From Amanita rubescens (Eukaryota; Basidiomycota; Agaricomycetes; Agaricales; Amanitaceae), in the NCBI GenBank assembly GCA_015039365.1, contig WION01000601.1, positions 1 through 29,668 of the forward strand: 29,668 nt of DNA. The letters are read 5' to 3'. Within the stretch, counting starts at the first letter, position 1, and the number at the start of each line of letters is the position of its first letter. Under the pieces are notes generated by a model. That model saw nothing but the letters and a program-made list of their open reading frames with translations, was not told the DNA's origin and did no database searches. Positions 1 through 9,373 of this stretch are shown here, one piece after another. Made by a program: the position numbers and the translations under genes.

Positions 1-912
1 TCAAAAAGAGGCGCGGTCTTGCAATGGGAATTGTTGCGACGGGATCATCACTAGGTGGAACAACGCTGCCTATTGCCGTGAAAAACCTGATACCGCAAGT
101 TGGGTGAATACCACTGCGCCATCTGCTGTTTTCCCCTCTGGGCTAATCACTCTACGCAGATTTAAATGGACCATGCGCATCCTCGGTTTCATTCTGATGT
201 TCTCTCTAGTTGTATCCAATATCATTCTCAAACGTCGCCTCCCACCTAAAAACCTCCCGGGTGGTTTACTCAATCTGTCGGCCTTCCGGTCTCCCGCGTT
301 CACCCTCTACTGTCTTTCCGCGTTTACGATTTTTCTCGGCTTGTACACCGTGCTAACGTACATTGACGTTTGCAGCGCGAATGTACATGGTATTTCGGTG
401 ACCCTCTCATTTTACATGTTGCCGAATTGCGAATGCGTCGAGCCTTGTAGGGAGGTATGTGTGCGGTGTGATCTGTGATCGGGTGGGCCCGATGAACGTG
501 ATGATACCGTTTACGGTGCTGGCGGGAAGTGATGACATTCATTTGGCCGTATGCAAGGACGGTTCATGCGTTGGTGGCCGTTTGCTGTTGTATATGGGTA
601 GGTGCTCCGGGTTATATGGTCGTAACTATGCTAAAACCTGTTTAGATTTAGCTCTGGGGCGTATGTTTCACTGTTATCGAATCCTCTGATGGATCTGGGA
701 GATACAAGTGATGTGGGACGTCGGATTGGGATGTTCATGAGTGTTTTGGCACTTGGTGCGCTTGCCGGTCCACCTATCTCGGGGGCGATCAATACAGATA
801 CGGGGGACTTGTGGCAGTTGGGTGGTATGCGGGTTCGATGATTCTGCTTGGAGTAGCGATGATGGGTATTGCGAGGAGGCTTGTATTAAAGGGGTGGTGG
901 GGTAGAATATAA
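1..912 (+). CDS. MFS monocarboxylate-transporter-like protein, 3' part, frame broken
   Basis: C-terminal part of a 12-helix major facilitator of the fungal monocarboxylate/riboflavin-transporter type (SLC16/MCT-like), an integral membrane transporter; the substrate cannot be read from sequence. The segment RRGLAMGIVATGSSLGG near position 10 is the family's mid-protein motif. It is followed by a helix-rich stretch (160-400), IANASSLVGR, a VGPMNV loop, SSGAYVSLL, DLGDTSDVGRRIGMFMS and GALAGPPISGAIN. Two introns restore the frame: 104-159 (56 bp) and 598-645 (48 bp, CTAAAAC branch). Four further frame shifts have no intron explanation, near 415-425, 525-535, 581-584 and 815-825. The stop is TAA at 910-912. 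The 5' half lies outside the window. Either a decaying gene or, since neighbours show the same one-base breaks, a real gene with assembly indels. Confidence 0.8.
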
Positions 913-1670
913 AAGAGCAGTTAGGTGTATACTAGTTGAGTAGCCTTGCAGATTAGCACTAATGGAAATTCGCGCATCGGACAGCGTCCTTTCACCGGCG
1001 TCAGCATGCGGGGTGTGGGTCGGCCATCTCTGAACTTCGCCGCGAGAGACCACGTTTCCTATCATCGACGTCGAGTTGAGTGAGTACCATACAAGAAAAT
1101 AGGATTGTTTGGGACGATGGCAAGATATGGGCGTTGACTCGAGCGTGATTTTGTATCCGGACTCGGAGGTACGGTGGATATACAATAGTCTGCCACAAGT
1201 TTACGACGCACGCACCTTTATGAATAAACAACCGATAGATAGATCACCTCTACAATGACAGGTCACAAAGAGCTTGATCTTTGGTACTGCCGACACGTGG
1301 AGAAAAGAGCCTCATGCTCGTGTCGCTGTTAGCCATCGTGGTTGAATGGGATTCGTGAACATTCGCAAATCCTTTGCAAAATACATGTCGCAGTGAGATG
1401 CCATAGTTTGTCGTCACTGCGGTGAACCGGGCGAAGAGCCCCAGTGAGCCCCGCCTTCGCTTCCTCCACTAACTCGAGTCAATAGAGTATGTGCGAGAAG
1501 TTGCAGGTCTAGATGAATCAGCTCTAAGTGGACTCCCCACACGCCACGCTTCCACAGGTGCCAGCGATGCAATGATGATCGACGATGAGTACCGAGTACT
1601 GAGTACTTGAGTGGATGGACAATAGATAGCTCGCATTATATCAAGTACATCTACAAATCAGAACGCTTAT
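913..1670. other. Intergenic region, no gene seen
   Basis: About 760 bp between the end of the plus-strand transporter gene and the 3' end of the minus-strand STT3 gene, so the two genes converge here. Short open frames on both strands show no recognisable motif, codon pattern or intron structure. No repeat or RNA gene was recognised. Confidence 0.6.
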
Positions 1671-4518
1671 CTATGCCATCGAGCGCCGCCGAGACTGCGG
1701 CTTACTCCGCTTCCGCTTCTTCCCCTGCGCAAACGCGTTCGCAAGTTTTATGGTCACGCCCAAGGTTATCCTCTTTCCTGACCTGATAGATCCGAACAAT
1801 CCAATTCTCCGAGGTATATGCTTCGTCTTCGGTATTGACGTAAGTTCAAAACTCATCACCAACAAGTTAGAAAGGCCACATACCGAGAATATCCAATGTC
1901 GGACCGTTTTTTTAGCAGGTTTTTTGCTGCCGGACTCTATCAACGGCTTGACCTCCACCAAAGAGTTCGGCAAATCTGTTCCCATTACGGTCGCAATGAC
2001 TACAAGTACCACAGAGAAAAAAGTAAGTCGTACCTGTAGAAAGACATCTTATACATTCAAACTGTTCTTCATAGTGGGCGAAGCACGTTCGTCAACCCGA
2101 TATTCGCCTTGCGGGGTGAAGTAATTGGGTTCTTGAATCTCGTCGGGCCAAACGCCCTGTGCTATCCGAACCATCCACAAGAACTTGTTGATATCATCGC
2201 CAGAGTATCCCAAAAGACCGCCAAAGATGATGAGGACATAATCGACATCGTGTTTTCTGAGAATAGGATACGCAACTTCCTCGCTGCTTGACATTGCCTT
2301 GCCAACGGTTTGCAATGTGAGCTAAAGCAACATTCAGAATACAGCAACTGAAGGAGAATGCAAAACCCACTGTTGTTCCAAGTGTATTGTCAACGAGTGT
2401 CGCTCGGTCAGCCATGCCGGCAATTTGATAGCCATAATCCACCAGCTCATGACGACAGCATCCTGGGGCGGTGTTTTGACGTAACCAATAGTACGCCTCA
2501 CGGAAATCGTCTATGATATGCTGAGAACCGTCGGGAGAAGTGGATGCCAGGACGACCGAAGGTGAAGAATATGCGTTTGACGTAACCCAGGTACAATGAA
2601 CAACGAAAAAGGCGAGCATGCCAATAGTGTTGAGGACAACGATAAGACGAGAGTCGAACCCGAAAATGCCACGAGACTTGGAAGGCTTCTTAGTAGATGA
2701 CGCGTTATCGAGTACTTTGGGAGTTGAGGGATCTGCTGTTGCCGCTGCTTTTCTTTGCCTTTTTCGTAGAGGGAGTAGAGGGTACATCGACAGTCGTGGT
2801 TCCACTCGAAGTGGACCCGGCCCCGCTCGGCCCTTGAGAAGCATCAGGTTCAGTGGGATCGATATATGTGTTCCAACAGTGTCGAGAGAGCAACGGATGA
2901 AGCGACGCACACGACCGGAGTGAGGGTCAGCATAAGACGAACCATAACTCCTGCGAAATAGCTCGCCACGAGAGAATAGATGATGACAAAGACATGTTCA
3001 TCCGTAATTGACGGAAGCAGAGAGCAACACCCGCTGGGAAAAGGAAAATGAGGAATTGAAGATCCATGAAGAAGGATGGCCAGGCTGTCGGTTGATGTTC
3101 AGAAACGGATGCGATGATTGGGATGTACCTGTCAATGGCTTCAACAAGGATCATTCCGGACAATAAGAGTACATACTTCTTAGCATAGCCAGTGTCCCAT
3201 AGAGAGTAAAAACGGCCTGTCCATGGCGCAATCCATCCTTTGTACGTCAGGAGTACGAATGCCAGAGCGCCGAGTATTCCGGTAGCGACGACGCTGGAAA
3301 ATAGCAATGTCTCGAACTGACGTGATGAGATGTGAGGAGCGAACAAGCTGAGCGAATGCGACAATTTGCAAAAGACCGAAAACACCTTGACATATCTCAG
3401 GGCGCCGTTATCTCGGATAATATGTAGACATACCAAGAGCTGCCATGTGCTCACTTGTGCTGACAGGCTGGAATCCGACAAACGGAACTTGCATACTCGC
3501 AAGCGTTTCGATCGCATACCACGGACGAGTATGCGACGTATAAACGATTGGAGTAACGTCCCATCAAGATCAACACTAGTGCATGCAATGGAATCATGTT
3601 TGTAATGAACGCATAGCCACCTAATGAAATCGTTTAACACAAAGTGGAGCATTTCAACATACGACGCACCCATGCAGCTACCATGTAAAAGTAGAAGACT
3701 GCGGCTACAGTCCCAAACAAAGCGCTTCCTTGTTTCAGAGCTTTGATCCAGCAAAAGAAGGTAAACATGAGTAGGAAGATGGCGATAGCTTCGTTGTCGT
3801 AGGACCCGGCCACAGACCGTGATATATAGCCAGGGACGATACCGATGAGAGCAGCTTGCCAAGAGCCCTGCACTTTCGTCTTTCATTTCTTTTGTAAGCC
3901 TGCAAAGCTTTAAGAATAGTTCAGTAAAAGAGGGTATATGTGCTTACATGTACTGTCGCCCATGCAGTCAATGCGCTAAATCCGGGTGCAAGGAGGACGC
4001 AAACGTTCCGAATATCTACTGGGAGGTTCAAGGCGTGAAGAGCGTTGTAGATAACGCCGCTAGTGGCCATTATGCCAGGGTACACAGTCCCACCAACGAC
4101 ACGACCCAAGGGGTACCAAGCGGTGGGTCAAACCCAGTTCCAGAATTCCTAGTTCAGTTCTTCAGCATTCAAACCAAAGAAATCGCGATTGCGACGCACA
4201 TAAAAGCCATCTTTCGCAAGAACCTTTGTCGCGCGACTGTTTGGAAAGAAGTTCAATCACAAGGGCCATATACGTAGCGTACTTGCTCACTAATTGAACC
4301 ATGGGTCACTTTATATAGAAAAATGTCAGAAGGCGAACAATGCAAGCAAAGCGCCTTACAATTCATGAATAACGCTCTCAAAGTTTGACGACAGCAAATA
4401 GGCGAGAGGCAATGGCGGCACCAGAAATAAGAATGAGGGCTACTATACGGATAAGTGAGGCTGTATTGGCGACCGTCTCTTGCGAGAGGCCTGAGGGGAG
4501 TGGATAGGCCGTGCGCAT
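1671..4518 (-). CDS. STT3: Dolichyl-diphosphooligosaccharide-protein glycosyltransferase catalytic subunit STT3
   Basis: Catalytic subunit of the ER oligosaccharyltransferase, which transfers the lipid-linked glycan to Asn-X-Ser/Thr. The start ATG (4516-4518) gives an N-terminus of [16 protein letters not shown] and a first membrane helix. Motifs in order: DPWFNYR (first luminal catalytic Asp, on an 18-nt micro-exon), [19 protein letters not shown] (DxE metal-binding motif), [38 protein letters not shown], the WWDYG region, [33 protein letters not shown] and a basic C-terminus ending SRRRSMA. Ten GT-AG introns: 4309-4359, 4237-4290, 4149-4199, 3900-3947, 3621-3669, 3386-3433, 3129-3176, 2322-2370, 1976-2033 and 1827-1883. 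About fifteen one-base frame breaks interrupt the exons, for example near 4129, 3953, 3857, 3528, 3005, 2875, 2466, 2440, 2307, 2060 and 1745. All introns keep canonical ends. The family identification is firm; whether the gene is functional is unresolved. Confidence 0.95.
4291..4308 (-). other. STT3: 18-nt micro-exon of STT3 (catalytic DPWFN)
   Basis: This exon is bounded by introns 4309-4359 and 4237-4290. It completes the codon after GAA-TT and supplies Asp-Pro-Trp-Phe-Asn plus two bases of the following Tyr. Joining the three exons reads [19 protein letters not shown], the conserved first luminal loop of STT3, so the splice model is supported by the protein family. In STT3 proteins this loop carries a metal-coordinating Asp (established for the family). 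Confidence 0.85.
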
Positions 4519-5083
4519 GGCCTGAGTCGACGTGTCACTATGGGCGCAACTTCGACAACGCGTGAATGTGCGTGAGAAGAAGACACGTCTATTCCGAATC
4601 CCGGCAAGTAGAAACCATTTTCCTCGTCGAAGAAGTCAGAATCACGGTTACTTGGGAATACATGGTATATCATTAAGGGTTGTATAGAATGCATCTGAGA
4701 ATGTATTATGGCTGCGTGCCATTTGAAACAGTGGATATCGGCCATATGCATACTATCTGAAGGTCTGAGAAATTGATCATCGGCCGCGTTCGTTCTTCGT
4801 TACTAGACAATTTCAAATCAACGTCCGAGATAATAGCCATTGCTTTGTCTTCGTCAGACACTTCGTGCATCGCTATATTGCCTGCATCTCGGATGTGGTG
4901 GTTTGGGTCCAGTATCATCCGGAGCGATCTTACCGTGAGATACTGTACATTACTAATACATTCGGGTCGTGCTGACTCATCCCTTTGAGTACCATTAATA
5001 TCGCCCTTAGTATAATTCCTGGTGAATCGTTTTTGATTCAACCGGATCCACGCATCATGAACAATCGTAAATATGAATAACAA
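4443..5083 (-). CDS. Unidentified protein, two-exon fragment upstream of STT3
   Basis: Not recognised. An open exon from an ATG at 5083 reads through SNVQYLTVRSLRMILDPNHH and IAMHEVSDEDKAMAIISDV, faintly reminiscent of a helical ARM/HEAT-type repeat, though I would not call a family on this. A canonical intron fits at 4695-4753 (GTATGC...TTCTCAG) and joins to a second open exon beginning at 4694 (FPSNRDSDFFDEENGFYLPG). The formal stop at 4443 would overlap the STT3 start (4518), so the true end is probably earlier and one more frame break is likely. The 5' end lies about 35 bp from the hAT transposon, so the gene may have been cut by that insertion. Confidence 0.4.
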
Positions 5084-5117
5084 TAGGTTTCAGCTATCAG
5101 TCATCAGGAATTTGGGT

Positions 5118-5330
5118 TCAGTCTTTTTTTTACTTAATTGAAAATATCATTTAAGTAAAAAAAAAGTGTGAGAACCTGTCTTATTTTACCTTATTTTGCC
5201 TTATTCTGACTTATTTTGGGCTTAATCTAACTTAACTTTACCAAAGTCAAATACCTCACAACCCTTTCATAAAATTAAGTTAGATTTAGGGAATGGAGGG
5301 GTCACCCCGGGTTTTCGGGGTGGCACCCCT
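5118..5330 (+). repeat. Left terminal inverted repeat and subterminal repeats of the hAT element
   Basis: Begins with a T-run and CATTTAAGTA followed by an A-run. Several spaced copies of CTTATTTT(G/A)CC and a GGGCTTAATCTAACTTA block follow, then a GC-rich stretch with repeated CCCCTGCCCCT. The same order recurs in reverse complement at 8830-9060. Multiple CTTATTTTG copies near an end are typical of transposase-binding subterminal repeats in hAT elements (family knowledge; binding here is inference). Confidence 0.7.
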
Positions 5331-5483
5331 GCCCCTGCCCCTCAAAACCCTGCCCTTCATGAGGGGGTAAGGGGTTTACCCCTCATACCCCAAGGGTCCA
5401 CAAGGGGTTTACAGAGGGTCAGCGGGTTGAAATAACCCGGGGGTTCTACCCTCGTATCACTTAGCACAGCAGAAATTTCAATA

Positions 5484-8400
5484 CTATGTACTCGTACGAA
5501 TGGTATCCCACCCCTCCGCAACATCCTTTTCATCCTCTATTTCAACATCTGTCAGACCCTTCAGCCAAGCTTGGCATATCCTTATCCCGGATCAAACCAG
5601 CCCTCAAACCACTCCCCAACGCACAAGACAGACCTAACGGTCTGGACTTTCAGCCGATTTCTGACATAAGATAAAACAAATCGGCCACGAGAAAACACAC
5701 GTTCGACATCAACTGTCGAACCTATGCAACATTGTAAGATAGAAGAGCTGAGGAATGATCATAGTAGCTTACCGGGGATGCATAGATAGTCCATTGCCAT
5801 AGCCGAGAGTTTCGGGTAAGAGGTCGCGGTGGTCTCTCCACCATCGGAACGGATCGACGGGCTTATTTGAATCATCAAGCCTCACAACATCGGTGCTGAG
5901 GTACAGCGCCAGCTCGTCCTGTGGCTCTGATGATGGTCCCACCAGTGCGCCGCTAGTCTGAGTCTCCGTGATGAACTTTTTCAAACATATTCTCCGAAAC
6001 CGAGGTGCGCTCAATGCGGAAGTTGGGGGTTATCAAGCTGGTACCGAGGATTTTGAAGTCAGTACAATTACAAAAACAATATACTATAGTATATAAAAGA
6101 GTCACGCACCATGATTACATCGTTGTCATCTTCAGGGTCGTGGCGAGCATCGTCGTAGGTATGTTTTGTTAGTACTTCCTTTACGAGTCTCTGGGCTTCA
6201 GTTATCCAGTTCTCTTCCCATTTCATCTTCCGAAAGTATGATAACTTGTACCGGGGATCAAGTACTGATGTTAGGTTTGTAAGTAATGTACCGAGTGAGT
6301 GAAAGTAATTTAGCGTACTCATTGCGATGCGGTACACGTCGGAATAGTCAGTTTTGCTGTAGTAGCGATTGAGCGTGCGCTTTCCGATCCTAACGGCTGC
6401 ATGGATGGCTGCCGAGTATTCAATTGATACCATTGCCGATGCTAAGACTTCATCGAAATGGTCTATTGCGGGTATTACGCTCGTGATGTTTGAGATCTTG
6501 GATCTTGAGAAGTAAGCGGTCGCATCATTGAATACCTATTAAGTAACGGTTAGTTAATTATTGTCGAGCGTGCATTGAGCGCACGGCACTGAATACTGTA
6601 CTCACCTTGAGCACTTTGCACAGTTGCGTAGCGAGGATCCATTCCTCGTCATCCACTTCATATTTTCTCAGATCCAGGGCGCGCTCGCTTGTGAGCATGT
6701 CGATGACAGTCCGGTACTTTATCGCAAACTCGAGCATCTGATAAGTTGAGTTCCATCGGGTGCTGACATCCCGGGGCATGTTCTTGTCATCTAGGCCACA
6801 TGTCTCGCAGATTTCCCTCCAACGGGGGAGTAGCGACAGTTGGTGAGTTCTTGAGTGCATAGGCGACTTTGCGTAGCTATTTAGAGAGGTCGTTAGTCGA
6901 ACCCGGTACCCAGCGGCGCCTGTGCGGCACAGGCTAATGCAAACGTGGACCAACAACGCATAAATGTGGACCAACAAGGGCACATTGCCTTGGCATGCCA
7001 AATGTGGACGTACATACCTTGACTAACATTCGTCTCGCAGGCAGCACGTCTCTCTCCAACGCTTTCAGCTCCTCGCTCAGCATGCTCCTCCGCTCATCAA
7101 TCCAGCCGTTCATCTTTGTCTTTCTCTCGATCTTCCGGCGGTACCTCCGAGTCATCCAGCTCATCCAATTCATCTTCCCCGTGATCACCGGCCAGATCAC
7201 TGATTTCTGCCAGCAGATCTTGAAGATCGGAGTCGTTGTCGCCAACCTGCTGCAGCAACATCATCTTGATTTGCCTGATTTCTGCTTTGTCCCTTCTTTT
7301 TCGGTGTATCGAACTGAGAAATGACACTTTTCGCTACTAGATTAATGATGTGTGCAAAACATCGGACTCGTGAGGCCTCTCCACCAAAGGAACTTAGTCT
7401 ATCTCTGAGTTCTTCGACCATGACTTCGTTGTTTGAGGCATTATCGCACGTTATCGCGAGAATCTAAATATGGCAGTAAGTCCGAGTGTTATCTTACGAG
7501 CCGAACTATGATTTACCTTGTTTGAGATACCAAAATCATTTAGAACCTTTTCAAACTCGATCGCGAGCCGTTCTCCGGTGTGCCGCCTCCCCACCTCTAC
7601 TATGTCAAGCAACCACTCACTGACAATACCATCAGTCTCGTATTGCACCGTGATGGCCATGTAAGCACGACGATTAGGTGAGGTCCAACAGTCGGTGCCG
7701 AAATGTAGCGCGCCGTGGTGTTCCTCAGAGGTGAGTCATTTTCCAATGCCTTCAAAAACGTGATATACCGACAACCTACCTTTAATAGTTTTGCTATCTT
7801 CTCCCGGGCCCGAACAAAGACATATCGTGCATCACGGGAGACAGTATCGGCGGGTGGAATGTATTGGTGAGGCCTCCCCGTCTTCATATTACGATGATAG
7901 CCCTTATCGTTGACGATCGCGAAAGGCCGTTGACTCTCGCATATCCATTTAACGTGGTTTACACGTACTTCAAGATTTGTAGGGGTAGTTGTTGGGTAAG
8001 TAACGGTCTCTTGCCCTGCTTTTTGAAAGGCCAATGCAATTGACCCGTTTCGTAGATTATTCTTGTCCTTCAGCACATTTCGGGCTTGATCAAGACTCTT
8101 CACGGTCAGGGCTGCATCTACTATGTCCTTACCATAGCACCGGGTAGCGTGAGCCTTCAAATTAGACGTAGATGTCGCATTTGCGGAATCGATGTTACGC
8201 TTGACCAACCGGCCTTTTTGTATTCCGGCAAACCTTTGCCGCACATTCAAAAATGTGGAAGCGCTTTTTATTCTCCTTCCCGTATGTGGGTGGTAGGAAG
8301 AAAACGTATATGGGAGATTTGTAGGTCTTATATAGCTTGTCTACCGGGACTTAGTTGACGTTGATCACGATATCAGATATAATGATGCACCTAGTTTGTC

Positions 8401-8823
8401 TTGAGAGTCCCCTAAGTTTCTGGGTTGCCCACCATCGTCGTTATCATCCTCGGCATCGTTATCAGGTGCCTCATCATCATCGCGAACATCTTCGGTAGGA
8501 CTAGGAGATCTGGGTGGGGTTGCATGATGAGATTGAAGGGAAGATGCAGATGTTTGTCGAGATAAGTTAGATGTAGTTGAGGCTGGAGACGGAGGTGCCA
8601 GTGACGGAGGTTGCCAGCCTGTCGTTATCTGCATGGCGAAGCTTCTTTGCAAGGGCCTCGTCACTTTCAGCGAGCCTTGTAGATGCTTTACGCTTGCGAG
8701 CTTCTTGCTGGAGCTCATTAGGGACTGTCGGTCACGAAAAAGTTGTTTATCTCTATATCTATGTTTTATCTGAATCATCTCGGAAGTAACATGTTTATGT
8801 AAGCTACTTGAGTGGCTGTGCAT
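5484..8823 (-). CDS. hAT transposase, BED zinc finger and RNase H-like core, frame broken
   Basis: Cut-and-paste transposase acting in the nucleus on the element's own ends. Order from the N-terminus: a charged Ser/Pro-rich leader (about 8823-8390), a BED-type finger around 8285-8130 (FHIFECAAKVC ... NLKAHATRCYG), an RNase H-like fold with TDCWTSPNRRAYMAI (about 7690) and CDNASNNEVMVEEL (about 7450), the conserved STRWNSTYQML (about 6740-6770), YRIAMSTLNYFHSLG ... LDPRYKLSYFRKMKW (about 6230-6330), and the C-terminal hAT dimerisation domain (AMAMDYLCIPG / STVDVERVFSRGRFVLS, 5640-5790). The tail EDEKDVAEGWDTIRTST ends at TAG 5484-5486. Introns include about 6530-6605 and about 5712-5773. Several one-base breaks occur, e.g. 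near 5810, 5590, 7200 and 8570. The true start is uncertain; 8823 is the outer limit. Confidence 0.8.
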
Positions 8824-8829
8824 TCAGGC

Positions 8830-9060
8830 AAAACCCCCGGAGGGGTGGAGGGTTGGGAGGGGTTGGGCACCTCCAACCCTACCCCTGCCCCTTCAAAACC
8901 CTCCATAAAAACCCCGGGGTTTCCCAAACCCCTCCCATTCCCTAGTTAGATTAAGCCCAAAATAAGTCAGAATAAGGAAAAATAATGCAAAATAAGGCAA
9001 GTCTTGCACTTTTTTTATACTTAAATGACTTATTTTATGAGAGAGAGAGACCTGAAAATA
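8830..9060 (-). repeat. Right terminal inverted repeat of the hAT element
   Basis: Reverse complement of the left end: GC-rich CCCCTGCCCC block, AGTTAGATTAAGCCC, repeats of AAAATAAG, TACTTAAATGA, and a GA-microsatellite ending at GAGACCTG. Length and order match the left arm, but identity is moderate and the left arm has an extra segment of about 55 bp (about 5233-5290) before the GC-rich block. Confidence 0.7.
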
Positions 9061-9373
9061 CTTTTTTTGGGCTCCCATTACAATTGCCTGAAGCAAATAA
9101 AGAAGTAGGCCCAGGATGATGACTTGTTCTTGGCTGCAGAGGGAGTTAGATCTGATGATCAGGGTAAGTTACCAAATTGCTGCCAGAATTAGTGACTGCT
9201 TTCTGAACCACACATGGGAATACTCAGGTGCTCTGACATTGAAATGGTTTAATACACTACTTTACTATGGCATATGTATCCAGACAAGATTGCTGCTTTC
9301 CACATTCCCACATTTATACATATGACATTGCAGGTACTGAAGCCATTAGTATCTGTACCCTGCACTAATTTTT
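9061..9373. other. Non-coding gap between hAT end and TPR gene stop
   Basis: About 310 bp of AT-rich sequence downstream of the TPR gene stop codon, likely its 3' untranslated region and flank. The short plus-strand open frame (9116-9325) has no recognisable motif. Nothing else seen. Confidence 0.5.

Larger units (their letters stand above)
5118..9060 (-). mobile_element. hAT-superfamily DNA transposon (BED-finger type)
   Basis: An element of about 3.9 kb defined by related inverted ends (5118-5330 and 8830-9060) enclosing one transposase gene on the minus strand. The outermost matching bases read CAGTCT... on the left and, reversed, CAGGTCT... on the right. Exact ends are uncertain because an 8-bp target duplication, expected for hAT elements, could not be found next to these ends. 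Interrupted coding frame, divergent ends and missing duplication suggest an old or partly degraded copy, although assembly indels may exaggerate this. Confidence 0.75.

Noticed and set aside
886..1231. Two minus-strand open frames after the transporter gene
   Set aside because: No motif, no intron signals, and they overlap each other in different frames; most likely chance.
5118..9060. Retrotransposon with long terminal repeats
   Set aside because: The end repeats are inverted, not direct, and the coding region shows BED finger and hAT dimerisation motifs, not reverse transcriptase.
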